Of a DNA stretch of 64,000 nucleotides, positions 44,222 through 56,014 are shown piece by piece. How positions within the stretch are numbered: position 1 is the first letter of the stretch; the number at the start of each line of letters is the position of its first letter. Location: assembly GCF_000488255.1 (NCBI RefSeq), contig NZ_KI530755.1:437064-501063 (forward strand). The letters are read 5' to 3'. The translations under genes and the position numbers were made by a program. Under the pieces are notes generated by a model. That model did no database searches. It saw nothing but the letters and a program-made list of their open reading frames with translations, and had not been told where the DNA came from. This DNA comes from Acinetobacter indicus CIP 110367. Its GTDB lineage: Bacteria > Pseudomonadota > Gammaproteobacteria > Pseudomonadales > Moraxellaceae.

Positions 44222-45043
44222 ATGCGTCTACCTGTGTTGGTATTTGATATTGAAACATGGACCGACCTGAAGTCGGGGGCGCATCTGTATGGTCTAGATT
44301 TGCCTGAGGCAGATCTGGAGCAGGCGCTGATGAAGCTGCGCCGTCAGGAATCGGGCATGGATTTTCAGCGTTTGCCGCTGCATGAAATTGTCTGTATTTC
44401 CGGTCTGTGGATTGATGAAACCGGCTTAATGACCCTGTTTTCTTTTAGCCGGGAACAGTATACCGAAGCCGAAATCCTGAAAAAATTTCTGTCGATTTTT
44501 GACAAGCGTCATCCGACCCTGGTGAGCTGGAACGGTTCGCAGTTTGATTTGCCGGTAATTTTATATCGTGCCATGTATCATGGCCTGTCTGCGCCAAGTC
44601 TGTTTGATCAGGGCGAAATTGACACGCAAAAGCGCTATAATAACTACCAGAACCGCTATCATCAGCGGCATATTGACTTGATGGATGTGATGGCCATGTT
44701 TAATGGCCGGAATTTCCAGAAACTGGATGATATGGCGCATCTGCTCGGTTTTCCGGGTAAACGCGGCGAAGCCGGTTATCATGTGCCGGAATATATCCGC
44801 GCCGGTGAATGGCTCAAACTCACCAGCTATTGTGAAGGTGATGTGCTGAATACCTGGCTGATCTATCTGCGCTGGCTCTTGCTGAAAGGGCAGTTGCAGC
44901 TAGATGATCATCGCCTGTGGGTTCAGACCACCATCCAGTATTTATCCAGCCTGCCACAGCATGGCGAGTTCCTTGCAGCCTGGCGCCAGAATGCACAAGC
45001 CACAGACTTTACTGCTGCAGATTTCCCATCTTCCACACTTTAG
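44222..45043 (+). CDS. PolB-like 3'-5' exonuclease
   Basis: A 273-aa protein of the predicted 3'-5' exonuclease family related to the PolB proofreading domain. DEDD motifs: FDIETWTD (Asp, Glu), SWNGSQFDLPVI (Asp), and YCEGDVLNTWLIYLRW (Asp) near the end. It is commonly placed next to rlmD (rumA). Function in RNA or DNA repair is likely but untested. It ends right before rlmD: the stop at 45041-45043 is 6 bp before that ATG. Confidence 0.85.
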   Translation: MRLPVLVFDIETWTDLKSGAHLYGLDLPEADLEQALMKLRRQESGMDFQRLPLHEIVCISGLWIDETGLMTLFSFSREQYTEAEILKKFLSIFDKRHPTLVSWNGSQFDLPVILYRAMYHGLSAPSLFDQGEIDTQKRYNNYQNRYHQRHIDLMDVMAMFNGRNFQKLDDMAHLLGFPGKRGEAGYHVPEYIRAGEWLKLTSYCEGDVLNTWLIYLRWLLLKGQLQLDDHRLWVQTTIQYLSSLPQHGEFLAAWRQNAQATDFTAADFPSSTL

Positions 45044-45049
45044 GTGCTC

Positions 45050-46441
45050 ATGAAACATCGTCCATCCGCTCGTCCAGCTCAACCCCTGATCCATACCTTT
45101 CAGGTTGAGTCGCTGTCCCATGAAGGGCGCGGGATTGCACACTATGGTTCACAGCCTGAACATCCGCAGGATAAACACGGCAAGAAGGTGTTTATTCAGG
45201 GTGCCTTGCCGGGTGAAACAGTCAAAGCACGGATTCATCATGTCACCAAACGGCTAGAAGAAGCCGACTATATCGAACTGTTATCTGCACCAGCCGAGAT
45301 GCGGGTCGAGCCACCGTGTCCGCATTTTGGTGTCTGTGGCGGCTGCAATATGCAGCATATCCAGCTAGATGAGCAGATTCGTTTAAAACAGGATGTACTC
45401 AAGTCGCATCTGCAGCATTTTGCCGGCATTCAGCCGGATGAATGGCTAATGCCGTTACGTTCAACCCGGGAGGATTATCGCCGCCGTGCCCGGATCGGGG
45501 TGCGTTATTTCCCGAATAAAGACAAACTGGTGGTCGGTTTCCGGGAACGCCAGAGCAACCGGCTAACTTCAATTGACCGCTGTCTGATTCTAGATCGTGA
45601 ACTCGGTTCGATCACCCGTCTGAAACAACTACTCCAAAGTCTAAAAGGCAAAGCCGACATTGGTCATGTAGAATTGGCGATGGGTGACACGGAAATTGCC
45701 CTATTGGTCCGGCATACGGAAAAATTATCTGAGTCAGATGTCAACCAACTGCTCAAATTTGCGTTACAGAAACAATGGCAACTGTATCTGCAGCCTGCAG
45801 GACCAGACAGTGTGCAACGTGTGGATCAACCTGATCAGGCCATGCGTCTGCATTATGCACTGCCGGAATTTGAGCTGAAATTTGCTTTCCATCCGCTGGA
45901 TTTTACCCAGGTAAATTCCACCGTGAATCCGCAAATGGTCAAGCTGGCATGTGATTTGCTTCAGTTGCAGGCCGGTGAGCGTGTGCTGGATCTGTTTTGT
46001 GGATTAGGCAATTTCTCTTTACCTTTGGCGCGCTGTGTCGGCGAAAGTGGTACGGTGGTTGGCGTAGAAGGTTCAGATGAAATGGTGCATCGTGGTGCGG
46101 AAAATGCCCAGCTGAACGGGTTAACTCAGGTGAAATTTTTTTCACAAGATTTAACAAAAGATTTTTCGCATCATTCTTGGGCAAATCAAGGATTTGATGC
46201 ATTATTGATTGACCCTCCGCGCTCCGGTGCTGAGGAAGTCATGCATTATGTGCCCAAATTGGGTGCGGCAAGAATCGTTTATGTGTCATGTAATCCGGCT
46301 ACACTTGCAAGGGATGCGGGGATGCTGGTGCAACAGGGCTATCGTTTAAGCAAAGCCGGGGTGATGGATATGTTTAGCCATACCGGTCATGTAGAATCGA
46401 TTGCCTTATTTGAGCAAGAAAAATCAATAAACGATTTATAG
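45050..46441 (+). CDS. rlmD: 23S rRNA m5U1939 methyltransferase
   Basis: A 463-aa RlmD/RumA. It starts at ATG 45050 with AGGTG upstream. A TRAM-like domain is first ([13 protein letters not shown], then [12 protein letters not shown]); the Fe-S cluster Cys residues are in [14 protein letters not shown] plus a later Cys; the SAM-binding motif is [16 protein letters not shown]; the catalytic Cys is in [21 protein letters not shown] precedes it. It methylates U1939 in the large ribosomal subunit. It precedes relA by 31 bp. Confidence 0.95.
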   Translation: MKHRPSARPAQPLIHTFQVESLSHEGRGIAHYGSQPEHPQDKHGKKVFIQGALPGETVKARIHHVTKRLEEADYIELLSAPAEMRVEPPCPHFGVCGGCNMQHIQLDEQIRLKQDVLKSHLQHFAGIQPDEWLMPLRSTREDYRRRARIGVRYFPNKDKLVVGFRERQSNRLTSIDRCLILDRELGSITRLKQLLQSLKGKADIGHVELAMGDTEIALLVRHTEKLSESDVNQLLKFALQKQWQLYLQPAGPDSVQRVDQPDQAMRLHYALPEFELKFAFHPLDFTQVNSTVNPQMVKLACDLLQLQAGERVLDLFCGLGNFSLPLARCVGESGTVVGVEGSDEMVHRGAENAQLNGLTQVKFFSQDLTKDFSHHSWANQGFDALLIDPPRSGAEEVMHYVPKLGAARIVYVSCNPATLARDAGMLVQQGYRLSKAGVMDMFSHTGHVESIALFEQEKSINDL

Positions 46442-46472
46442 AAAATGAAGTATATAGAGGTAGGAGTAGGGT

Positions 46473-48779
46473 ATGGTCACAGTACGTGAACAACTTCCTG
46501 GACGATTAAACGAATTGTCTGAGGAAACGACTGTAGAACATGCCGAGCAAGCACGACAGGATCTGGCAGAATGGCTGGACCGGGTTCGTGATATCTTAGA
46601 TGGGGCAGCATTAGCAAAACTCGAAGAAGTTGCCACCTATACGTTACAAAAAGAGCTGGAAACGACAGTCAAGCACCGGTCCAATACCTTGTATACCGGA
46701 ATTGAAATGGCTGATATTCTGGCGCATTTGCATGTCGATGAAGATACTTTGTCGGCTGCCATGCTGTACCGCAGTGTGCGTGAAGGGGTGATGACCCTGG
46801 AAGAGGTGCATGAGCATTTCGGTGACAGCGTACATACCCTGGTCAAAGGCACCCTGTCGATGGGTAAGCTGTCTGAGCTGATTGAAAAGAATAAACGGCT
46901 GGAAGATCACTTCAATAACAATCAGCGCGAGCATCTGACCGGCATTTATAAAATGCTGATTTCAGTCACTGAAGATGTGCGTGTGGTACTGATCAAGCTG
47001 GCCGAGCGTACTTATGCCTTACGTGAACTGACCACTGCATCTAAAGAGCGTCAGGAACGGGTCGCGCGTGAAATTCTGACCATTTACTCGCCACTGGCGC
47101 ACCGTCTGGGCATCGCCCAGTTAAAATGGGAGCTGGAAGATCTGGCTTTCCGTTATCTGGCGCCGGACCGTTATAAAGAAATTGCGTCTTTACTGAATGA
47201 AAAGCGGCTAGAACGTGAGCAATACATCCAGTTTGTAATTGATAAGCTCAAGAGCGAGCTGGCCGCGCATGGCATTGAGTCGGAAATTACCGGCCGGGTC
47301 AAACACATTTATTCGATTTATCGAAAAATGAAGAGCAAAGACCTGAGCTTCGACCAGCTTTATGACATTCGTGCAGTGCGGGTACTGGTCAAAACCATTC
47401 CGGAATGTTATCACTCGCTCGGTATCGTACATCAGCTGTGGCGGCATATTCCGCATCAGTTTGATGACTACATTACCAATCCGAAAGCCAACGGTTATCG
47501 CTCGCTACATACTGCCGTGATTGCTGAAAACAAGTCGCTGGAAGTGCAAATCCGTACCATGGAAATGCATGAAGAAGCAGAGCTTGGCGTGTGTTCACAC
47601 TTTAACTATAAAGAAGGCAGCAAAACCACCGATCATTCCTTCAATCATCGTTTGCATTCTTTGCGCGCGGTGCTGGAACATTATCAGGAACGTAACGACG
47701 CCAGTGCGCATAAGTCCGATGATGAAACTGAAAACTTCGAGCAGCTGCAAGAGTTTGAAGATTTTGAAAAGATTTATGTGTTTAGCCGCGATGGAGATAT
47801 TAAAGAATTACCGCGTGGCTCGACCGTGCTAGACTTTGCCTACCATGTGCATACCGAAGTCGGTAACAAGTGTTATGCCGCGCGGGTCAATCAGCGTTAT
47901 GTACCGCTGACCTATACCTTAAAAACCGGTGAACAGGTCGAAATTCTGACCAAGAAAGACCGTGAACCGAACCGCGACTGGCTGGTGAACTCACTTGGTT
48001 ATATCAAGACTGCGCGGGCGCGTGACAAGTTACGCCATTGGTTCAGACAGCAGGACCGCAGCAAGAATCTGGAAATCGGTCGTGATATTCTGAATAAGGA
48101 ATTGTCGCGTCTGGCAATTCACCCGAAAAGTATTGACCTGAATGATTACTGCAATCACTTTAATGTCAAACTCGGTGAAGATATCCTGATTGGTCTGGTC
48201 AATGGTGAAATCAGCCTGCATGCGCTGATTAACCAAGTCAACCGGCATATGCATCTGGATCAGGATGAACCGGAACTGGTATTAAAACCAACCCTAAATC
48301 CGCGTGCCAGCCATACCTTGTCAGCGCATGGCATTCTGATTGATGGCCTGGATAACGTCGAGCTGCATATTGCCCAGTGCTGTCAGCCGGTGCATGGTGA
48401 ATCCATTGCAGGCTATATCACCCTGAACCGCGGTGTCAGCATCCATAAGGTGGCTTGTCCGGATTATGTCCGCATGATCAGCCAGGAGACAGAGCGTGCG
48501 GTGGAAGCGGACTGGGAAATGCAGCCAACCCGTGGTCAAAGCGTACAGATTGTGGTAGAAGCCTATGATCGCCGTGGTCTGCTGAAAGATCTGACTCAGG
48601 TGATTTTCTCCGATCAGATTAATATTCGTCAGGTGAATACCATTTCCGAAAATGATGGTATTGCCAATATGAAGCTGTTAATTGAAGTCAAAGGTCTGGC
48701 GCAACTGTCACGTCTGCTGGCACGTTTGGAGCAGCAGCCGGGGATTATCAGCGCCCGTCGTCTGGTACAGGGCAATTAA
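46473..48779 (+). CDS. relA: GTP pyrophosphokinase RelA
   Basis: A 768-aa long RSH protein. The N-terminal HD-type hydrolase region has lost its HD motif: where bifunctional SpoT has H-D-x-x-E-D, here the text reads AAMLYRSVREGVMT, so hydrolysis is not expected. The synthetase is intact: HIYSIYRKMKSKDLSFDQLY and NPKANGYRSLHTAV. TGS (YVFSRDGDIKELPRGSTVLD), the zinc-finger/conserved-Cys region (IAQCCQPVHGESIAGYITLN) and ACT follow. It makes (p)ppGpp in response to uncharged tRNA on ribosomes. SD TAGGAGTAGGG is strong. Confidence 0.95.
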   Translation: MVTVREQLPGRLNELSEETTVEHAEQARQDLAEWLDRVRDILDGAALAKLEEVATYTLQKELETTVKHRSNTLYTGIEMADILAHLHVDEDTLSAAMLYRSVREGVMTLEEVHEHFGDSVHTLVKGTLSMGKLSELIEKNKRLEDHFNNNQREHLTGIYKMLISVTEDVRVVLIKLAERTYALRELTTASKERQERVAREILTIYSPLAHRLGIAQLKWELEDLAFRYLAPDRYKEIASLLNEKRLEREQYIQFVIDKLKSELAAHGIESEITGRVKHIYSIYRKMKSKDLSFDQLYDIRAVRVLVKTIPECYHSLGIVHQLWRHIPHQFDDYITNPKANGYRSLHTAVIAENKSLEVQIRTMEMHEEAELGVCSHFNYKEGSKTTDHSFNHRLHSLRAVLEHYQERNDASAHKSDDETENFEQLQEFEDFEKIYVFSRDGDIKELPRGSTVLDFAYHVHTEVGNKCYAARVNQRYVPLTYTLKTGEQVEILTKKDREPNRDWLVNSLGYIKTARARDKLRHWFRQQDRSKNLEIGRDILNKELSRLAIHPKSIDLNDYCNHFNVKLGEDILIGLVNGEISLHALINQVNRHMHLDQDEPELVLKPTLNPRASHTLSAHGILIDGLDNVELHIAQCCQPVHGESIAGYITLNRGVSIHKVACPDYVRMISQETERAVEADWEMQPTRGQSVQIVVEAYDRRGLLKDLTQVIFSDQINIRQVNTISENDGIANMKLLIEVKGLAQLSRLLARLEQQPGIISARRLVQGN

Positions 48780-48800
48780 GCTTTCTTTCTTATCTTTGAA

Positions 48801-48832
48801 AAAAACCAGTGATCTTGATCGCTGGTTTTTGT
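48801..48832 (+). terminator. terminator of relA
   Basis: AAAAACCAGTGATC (48801-48814) pairs with GATCGCTGGTTTTT (48817-48830), with one T-G wobble and a tiny loop; T residues follow. It ends 4 bp before the next start. Confidence 0.8.
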
Positions 48833-48834
48833 TT

Positions 48835-49500
48835 ATGCAGGGAATGCGTGCACACATGAGCGCACAGATTATTCTAGAATTGGCCCGTCTGGCACAGATT
48901 GCACCGCAGCAGCCGGCGCTGGAGCGTAAAGAGAACATCCAGCAGCAGAAGCAGGCCATTTATGCTTTTCGTAACCAGCGCCTATCGGCCTATTTAAACG
49001 TGCCAATCTGCTCGGATGATTTTGCCCGTACTGCGTATGGTAAGCCGTTTTTGCTTGCGTATCCGCAGCTGGCCCTGAATCATAGTCACAGCCGTCAGCA
49101 TTATGCACTGGCCTATAGCGAGCAGCTGCAAGATGTTGGGGTGGATGTTGAAGATCTGGATCGCAAAGTGCGCTTTGAAAGTCTGGCCAGGCACATGTTT
49201 CATCCGGCTGAATGGGAATTGTGGCAGGCTTATGACCAGGAGACAGATTACTGGTTTAAGGTTTGGACCACCAAGGAAGCCGTCCTGAAAGCGTCAGGGC
49301 TGGGTATTCGCATGAGCCTGAATCAGCTGAATAGCGGGGTTCATCCGCATCAGCAGGGTGGGTTTTGTCATCATGAGAGCCTGGGTACGTTTGCCTATCA
49401 GCATCTACAGATTGGTGGCTGTATCCTGACCGTGGCCTGGCGTTCTGAACGTTCCTGCAAGGGATTTCAGTTTCCTAAGCTGCAACTGATTCGCCATTAA
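48835..49500 (+). CDS. 4'-phosphopantetheinyl transferase superfamily protein
   Basis: A 221-aa Sfp-type transferase, which moves phosphopantetheine from CoA to carrier proteins. Marks: NVPICSDDFARTAYGKPFLL, NHSHSRQHYALAYS, VGVDVEDLDR (metal-binding Asp), FHPAEWELWQ and WFKVWTTKEAVLKASGLGI (Glu/Lys). The frame is open far upstream but overlaps the relA terminator and coding region, so the start must be at or after 48835; ATG 48844 and 48856 are alternatives. Carrier-protein partner is not in the window. Confidence 0.87.
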   Translation: MQGMRAHMSAQIILELARLAQIAPQQPALERKENIQQQKQAIYAFRNQRLSAYLNVPICSDDFARTAYGKPFLLAYPQLALNHSHSRQHYALAYSEQLQDVGVDVEDLDRKVRFESLARHMFHPAEWELWQAYDQETDYWFKVWTTKEAVLKASGLGIRMSLNQLNSGVHPHQQGGFCHHESLGTFAYQHLQIGGCILTVAWRSERSCKGFQFPKLQLIRH

Positions 49501-49501
49501 A

Positions 49502-49527
49502 AAAAGCCCATCCCGAGATGAGCTTTT
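49502..49527. terminator. bidirectional terminator between PPTase and secF
   Basis: AAAAGCCCATC (49502-49512), loop CCGA, GATGAGCTTTT (49517-49527): 11-bp stem with one mismatch between converging genes, with A/T tracts at each side. Confidence 0.75.
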
Positions 49528-49549
49528 ATGGATACAGAAAGGAAAATAA

Positions 49550-50521
49550 TTAAGGAATTTCTTCCTCTTCAAATTCCGGTTTTACCTGCATAATGAAGTC
49601 TTGACGGTTCAGACCGCGCCAAAGTGCAAAGGCGGTACCAATATAAATCGAAGAATAAGTTCCGACAAAGACACCGACAAACATGGCAATCGAGAACCAT
49701 TTCAGGCCATCACCGCCCATTAACATCATCGCCACCACCACCAGTAACAGCGTCATCGAGGTGTGGATGGTACGACGTAAGGTTTCGGTTAAGGCAATGT
49801 TGACCACTTCCAGCGGCGAAGCCCCCCGAATTTTACGGAAGTTTTCACGAATACGGTCCGAGACCACAATGTTATCGTTGAGCGAGAAGCCGATAATTGC
49901 CAGCAGGGCTGCCAATACGGTCAGGTCAAACGGCCATTGCATCATCGCAAAAATACCCACCGTCACGATAATATCGTGGAACAGGGACAGCACCGCACCC
50001 ATCGCCATTTTAAACTCGAAGCGGATGGTGACATAAATCAGCATCAGGATTAGTGCCAGTGCCACGGCACCTGCAGAACGTACATACAGCTCGTTACCGA
50101 CCTGACCGCCGACCACATCAACCTTGGTCACATCGGCGCTGTTGCCCGGCAATTGTGCCGCTGCGGTAATGGTCTGGGTCAGGTCTTCGACTTCAATCTC
50201 GTCCTGCACCGGCATACGCACCATCAGGTCACGTTCAGAACCCAGGGTTTGTACCACCGGATCACGGAAACCGGCCTGCGTCAGGGCAGAAGAGACATCG
50301 CTGGCTTTCACCGGATTGCTGTAGTTCAGCTCTGCGGCAATACCGCCGGTAAAGTCCAGACCCAGATTTAAGCCTTTGGTGGCAATAAAGAAGATGCTGG
50401 CCACGGTTAAAATGATCGAAAGCAATGCCGCCGGCAACGCAATCTTCATAAACGGAATGACGCGCTCATCATCTGGACGGCCGTATTTTTTCGGATTCAG
50501 TTGAGTATTCTCAGTCATCAT
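49550..50521 (-). CDS. secF: protein translocase subunit SecF
   Basis: A 323-aa SecF with six TM helices, partner of SecD in proton-driven late steps of Sec export. Marks: GLNLGLDFTGGIAAELNYSN, AMGAVLSLFHDIIVTVGIFA, IIGFSLNDNIVVSDRIRENF and ALTETLRRTIHTSMTLLLVV. It starts 8 bp after the secD stop with SD AAGGAG; two ATG codons are adjacent. The order tgt-yajC-secD-secF is standard. Confidence 0.96.
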   Translation of the reverse strand: MMTENTQLNPKKYGRPDDERVIPFMKIALPAALLSIILTVASIFFIATKGLNLGLDFTGGIAAELNYSNPVKASDVSSALTQAGFRDPVVQTLGSERDLMVRMPVQDEIEVEDLTQTITAAAQLPGNSADVTKVDVVGGQVGNELYVRSAGAVALALILMLIYVTIRFEFKMAMGAVLSLFHDIIVTVGIFAMMQWPFDLTVLAALLAIIGFSLNDNIVVSDRIRENFRKIRGASPLEVVNIALTETLRRTIHTSMTLLLVVVAMMLMGGDGLKWFSIAMFVGVFVGTYSSIYIGTAFALWRGLNRQDFIMQVKPEFEEEEIP

Positions 50522-50529
50522 CGATCTCC

Positions 50530-52431
50530 TTAAATGCTCAACTTTTTCAGGTTACGGCGTTTGCCATAAATGATCTGTACAATCGCACGGGTTACGGTAA
50601 TGGCCGTAAACATCGAGCAAACAATACCAATCATTAAGGTCACGGCGAAGCCTTTAATCGGACCGGTACCAATTGCGAACAAAATGAACGCCACCAGGAA
50701 GGTGGTTAAGTTCGAGTCGAAAATGGTGTTATAGGCCCGGTCATAACCGGCTACGATGGCCTGTTTTGGTGAGGCCCCCCATTTGATCTCTTCCCGTATC
50801 CGCTCACAGATCAGCACGTTGGCATCGACCGCCATACCAATGGTAATCACGATACCGGCAATACCTGGCAAGGTTAAAGAAGCACCAATCCATGACATCA
50901 CTGTCAGGATCATCGCCAGGTTAAATACCAGCGCGAAGTTGGCAATCACGCCAAACAGACGGAAGAACACCACCATCCAGATTGCAACCAGAATAAAACC
51001 GATCTGGGTCGAGGTTACACCTTTGTCGATATTTTCCTGACCTAGACTTGGACCAATCACACGTTCTTCAACGAAGTACATTGGAGCAGCCAGGGCACCG
51101 GCACGTAGCATTAATGCCAGTTCAGCCGCTTCTTGCGGTGAATCCAGACCGGTAATTCGGAACTGTGAACCTAATACCGCCTGAATGGTTGCGGCGTTAA
51201 TCACCACAGATTCGGTGTATGGGGTACGCACTTCAGTCTGGACGCCGGTTTCCGGATCAGTTACATAGCTGATGCGCTGCTTGTTCTCAATGAACAGTAC
51301 CGCCATACGTTTGCCGACCGCATTACGGGTCGCGTCTGCCATCAGCTTGCCGCCTGCAGAGTCGAGGGTAATGTTTACCTCGGCGCCGCCAGTATCCTGA
51401 CTAAAGCCACTCGATGCATTCTGTACGCGCTCACCGGTTAAAATACGGCTACGGTTCAGCAGCAACTGACGGCCACTGTCGAGTGATTCAAAAGCAAAGG
51501 CTTCAGTGCCCGGTGGTAAGGTCTGACTGCTGAGCTGACCGGTATACGGGTCAATGTGCTGATCATTCAGGTCAGAGACCAGACGGAATTCCAGGTTCGC
51601 AGTACGACCCAGAACACGCTTGGCTTCAGCGGTATCCTGTACACCCGGCAATTCCACCACAATACGGTTGCTGCCTTGGGTTTGGACCAGTGCTTCGGCC
51701 ACACCTAGCTCGTTAATACGGTTACGCAGCGTGGTCAAGTTCTGGTTCACGGCATAGGATTCAATTTCCTGCTTGCGCGTGTCGGTATAGGTCAGGCGCA
51801 ACATGGCACCATCTGTGGTGGCCAGTGCCTGCTGGTTAAACTCGTTGCCGTTACGGCGCAAGAAGTCCATTACGGCTGAGCGGTCGTCATTGTTGGCGAA
51901 CTGCACGGTAATGGTGTTGTTATTCAAAGACAGGCTGTTGAATTTCAGCTTGTTGTCGCGCAGTTGGCGACGCAGGTCAGTCGCAGAGGTTTCCATGCGC
52001 TGGCTGATGGCCTTGTCCATATCCACTTCCAGCAGGAAGTGAACACCACCACGCAAGTCCAGACCCAGTTTCATTGGCTTGGCGCCAATTTTCTGTAGCC
52101 ATTCTGGAGTGGTTGGCGCCAGGTTGAGGGCCACGACATAATCATCACCCAAGCCCTGACGTAATGCATCTTTGGCTTTAAGCTGTGCTTCGCTTGAGTC
52201 CAGACGCAACAGGGCTGCGTTATTGGTAAAGCTGTTGTCATGGCTGGCAATATTTTCTGATTTTAGAATTTGCTCTGCTTTTTGTACGATGCTTTGGTCA
52301 ATTTGGGTACCGGCTTTGGCCCCAGAAATCTGAACCGCAGGTTCATCTGGATACAAACTTGGCAGGGCATATAATGTACTCACCACCAGAACCACAAGGA
52401 TGAGTAGATATTTCCATGCTGGGTAACGCAT
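50530..52431 (-). CDS. secD: protein translocase subunit SecD
   Basis: A 633-aa SecD. TM1 (KYLLILVVLVVSTLYALPSL), then the large periplasmic P1 domain, beginning PMKLGLDLRGGVHFLLEVDM. The C-terminal membrane part has IGPSLGQENIDKGVTSTQIG, AGIVITIGMAVDANVLICER and a last TM near the C terminus. Operates with SecF and YajC at the SecYEG translocon. Confidence 0.96.
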   Translation of the reverse strand: MRYPAWKYLLILVVLVVSTLYALPSLYPDEPAVQISGAKAGTQIDQSIVQKAEQILKSENIASHDNSFTNNAALLRLDSSEAQLKAKDALRQGLGDDYVVALNLAPTTPEWLQKIGAKPMKLGLDLRGGVHFLLEVDMDKAISQRMETSATDLRRQLRDNKLKFNSLSLNNNTITVQFANNDDRSAVMDFLRRNGNEFNQQALATTDGAMLRLTYTDTRKQEIESYAVNQNLTTLRNRINELGVAEALVQTQGSNRIVVELPGVQDTAEAKRVLGRTANLEFRLVSDLNDQHIDPYTGQLSSQTLPPGTEAFAFESLDSGRQLLLNRSRILTGERVQNASSGFSQDTGGAEVNITLDSAGGKLMADATRNAVGKRMAVLFIENKQRISYVTDPETGVQTEVRTPYTESVVINAATIQAVLGSQFRITGLDSPQEAAELALMLRAGALAAPMYFVEERVIGPSLGQENIDKGVTSTQIGFILVAIWMVVFFRLFGVIANFALVFNLAMILTVMSWIGASLTLPGIAGIVITIGMAVDANVLICERIREEIKWGASPKQAIVAGYDRAYNTIFDSNLTTFLVAFILFAIGTGPIKGFAVTLMIGIVCSMFTAITVTRAIVQIIYGKRRNLKKLSI

Positions 52432-52484
52432 TTAATTTTCTTCTTAAAATGAAAAAGTCGTGCGGGCGCACGACTAATTTTTGA

Positions 52485-52814
52485 TTAAAGGTTGTTTAAT
52501 GTGCCTTCAGGCAGAACTGAAATCACACTGGCACGCTGAATTTTTACTTCTACGCCGCGGTTCAGTTCAACCACTGCAAAATCACCTTCAAGTTTGGTGA
52601 TTTTACCCATCAGGCCACCAGCAAACACCACTTCGCTGCCTACGCCCAGGCTGTCGATCAGGGCGCGGTGTTCTTTGGCACGTTTTGATTGCGGGCGCCA
52701 AATCAGGAAGTAGAAAATTGCAATAAATACTGCAATCATCAAAAGGTTAGCAACCATGCTTGGTTGTTGTGCAGCTTCACCTGCTGCGTGAGCAGTAGAA
52801 ATAAAAAGGCTCAT
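52485..52814 (-). CDS. yajC: preprotein translocase accessory subunit YajC
   Basis: A 109-aa single-TM protein (LLMIAVFIAIFYFLIWRPQS) with the family segment KEHRALIDSLGVGSEVVFAG and GLMGKITKLEGDFAVVELNR. Binds the SecDF complex. Lies 53 bp upstream of secD and 102 bp downstream of tgt. Confidence 0.94.
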   Translation of the reverse strand: MSLFISTAHAAGEAAQQPSMVANLLMIAVFIAIFYFLIWRPQSKRAKEHRALIDSLGVGSEVVFAGGLMGKITKLEGDFAVVELNRGVEVKIQRASVISVLPEGTLNNL

Positions 52815-52916
52815 TTCATTTTCCTAAACTAAAAACTGGAATCAATAACATTGATAATAAATTGACTTGTTCTGCAATTTACCCTGTCTTTTTCTTCAGC
52901 GCAAATACTGAAAAGA

Positions 52917-54413
<1,497 letters not shown>

Positions 54414-55364
54414 ATGAGTGAATTAAACAGTGCACTAAAAGAAGACCAATTCTATAAAACGCTTTTGGAAACCACGAATGCAATTCCATGGCAGATTAAC
54501 TGGAAAACCAAAGCTTTTAGCTATATTGGCCCACAAATTGAGTCTTTACTGGGTTGGACGCAAGACAGCTGGAAAACTGCACAAGATTGGATTGATCGGA
54601 TGCATCCTGAAGATCGGGACAAGACCGTGAATATGTGTGTGAGTCTGTCCGATCAAGGCACAGACCACGAAGCGGATTATCGTGCCTTAACCGCTACAGG
54701 AGATTATGTCTGGATTCGTGATGTGGTGCATGTGATTCGTGAAAATAACGAAACTGTGGCGATTATTGGGTTTATGTTTGATATTTCTGCGCGTAAACAA
54801 ATGGAGTTGGAACTCGACGCATTGAGTCGCAAAAATCTGGCTTTGAGCTTACAAGACCCGCTGACCTTGGTTGCCAATCGAAAGGCGCTCAGTGAGCGTA
54901 TAGAAAACGAATTTAAACGTGCTGTGCGTCATCAACATGCATTGTCTCTCTTGTTTATCGACATCGATCATTTCAAGCCTTATAACGACAATTATGGACA
55001 TTTACAGGGTGATCATTGTTTGATTAGTGTGGCGCAGTTGCTTAAACAACATTTTGCGCGTGCATCTGACTTTGTGGCTCGCTTTGGTGGCGAAGAATTT
55101 GTGGTGCTGTTGCCCGAAACACCATTGGCAGATGCTGTACAACTTGCTGAAAACTTTAGGCAGGCAGTATATGCGCTAGAAATTCCACATACCAAGACTG
55201 GGGAAACGACCCAAGTCACGGTGAGTATTGGTGTAAATAGCTATGATCAAAATCAGCAGTATCACAATGTGGTCGATTTTCTGCATTCAGCCGATGAATT
55301 ATTGTATTTGGCAAAAAATAAAGGGCGTAATCAGGTGCAGTATCTGACACAGTCATGTGTTTAG
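54414..55364 (+). CDS. PAS-GGDEF diguanylate cyclase
   Basis: A 316-aa protein making cyclic di-GMP. A PAS domain covers residues ~15-130 (TNAIPWQINWKTKAFSYIGP; IIGFMFDISARKQMELELD at the end). The GGDEF domain has the active site GGEEF at 225-229 and an intact inhibitory I-site RASD at 216-219, so activity and feedback inhibition are both expected. Soluble, with no TM. SD GAGGTGG precedes the ATG. No EAL domain follows. Confidence 0.92.
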   Translation: MSELNSALKEDQFYKTLLETTNAIPWQINWKTKAFSYIGPQIESLLGWTQDSWKTAQDWIDRMHPEDRDKTVNMCVSLSDQGTDHEADYRALTATGDYVWIRDVVHVIRENNETVAIIGFMFDISARKQMELELDALSRKNLALSLQDPLTLVANRKALSERIENEFKRAVRHQHALSLLFIDIDHFKPYNDNYGHLQGDHCLISVAQLLKQHFARASDFVARFGGEEFVVLLPETPLADAVQLAENFRQAVYALEIPHTKTGETTQVTVSIGVNSYDQNQQYHNVVDFLHSADELLYLAKNKGRNQVQYLTQSCV

Positions 55365-55425
55365 TTGAAATCTGAAAAAACAGCAAGCTTCGTGCCTGTT
55401 GTTTTATTGACATATCAAAAATAAC

Positions 55426-55992
55426 TTAAAAATTTGGACGATAATCAAAACTTTGCGCTGCGCTGTTGTCACGAAAAGCGCGCACTGGTTTTTTGGCTGT
55501 GGTTGCAGTATTGATTATGTTGTTGGGAAAGACCTGAATATAATTATTAAATAGCTCGACATTGCGGTTATAAATGGTAATTGCAGCACCGACATTTTCA
55601 TTCTGCTCATCAATTTCATGCATCATTTTTAAATACAGTTGATCGGCTTTAAGCTCAGGATAATTTTCGACCACCACATTCAAGCTGCGCATCAATTCTT
55701 TGCTTAATGCTTCAACACGTTGTAATTGATTAACATCGGCATTGTTGATGTTTAGGTTCATAATATTTTGGCGCAGTTCAGTCACTTTTTCTAAAGTGCT
55801 TTTTTCCATGCCTGCATATTGTTCGACTACTGGCGCAAGTTCTTCGAGTGTTTTTAATTTCTGTCGTTCAAAACTGGTTACATCTGCCCAAGCGCGGATA
55901 GTAGCGTTGTGGTGGCGTACGATATTGTTGCGAATCAGAATCCCGATGATCAGCACGGCCAGAATGATAGCCAGAAAAATCATCAATCCCAT
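55426..55992 (-). CDS. lemA: LemA family protein
   Basis: A 188-aa protein with one N-terminal TM helix (MIFLAIILAVLIIGILIRNN) and the long helical LemA domain: ADVTSFERQKLKTLEELAPV, YPELKADQLYLKMMHEID and AAITIYNRNVELFNNYIQVF. LemA proteins are exposed membrane proteins of uncertain function. It is the last gene of a queA-(56015)-lemA run. Confidence 0.9.
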   Translation of the reverse strand: MGLMIFLAIILAVLIIGILIRNNIVRHHNATIRAWADVTSFERQKLKTLEELAPVVEQYAGMEKSTLEKVTELRQNIMNLNINNADVNQLQRVEALSKELMRSLNVVVENYPELKADQLYLKMMHEIDEQNENVGAAITIYNRNVELFNNYIQVFPNNIINTATTAKKPVRAFRDNSAAQSFDYRPNF

Positions 55993-56014
55993 AGAAATCT
56001 CCCCACGTCCAAAT

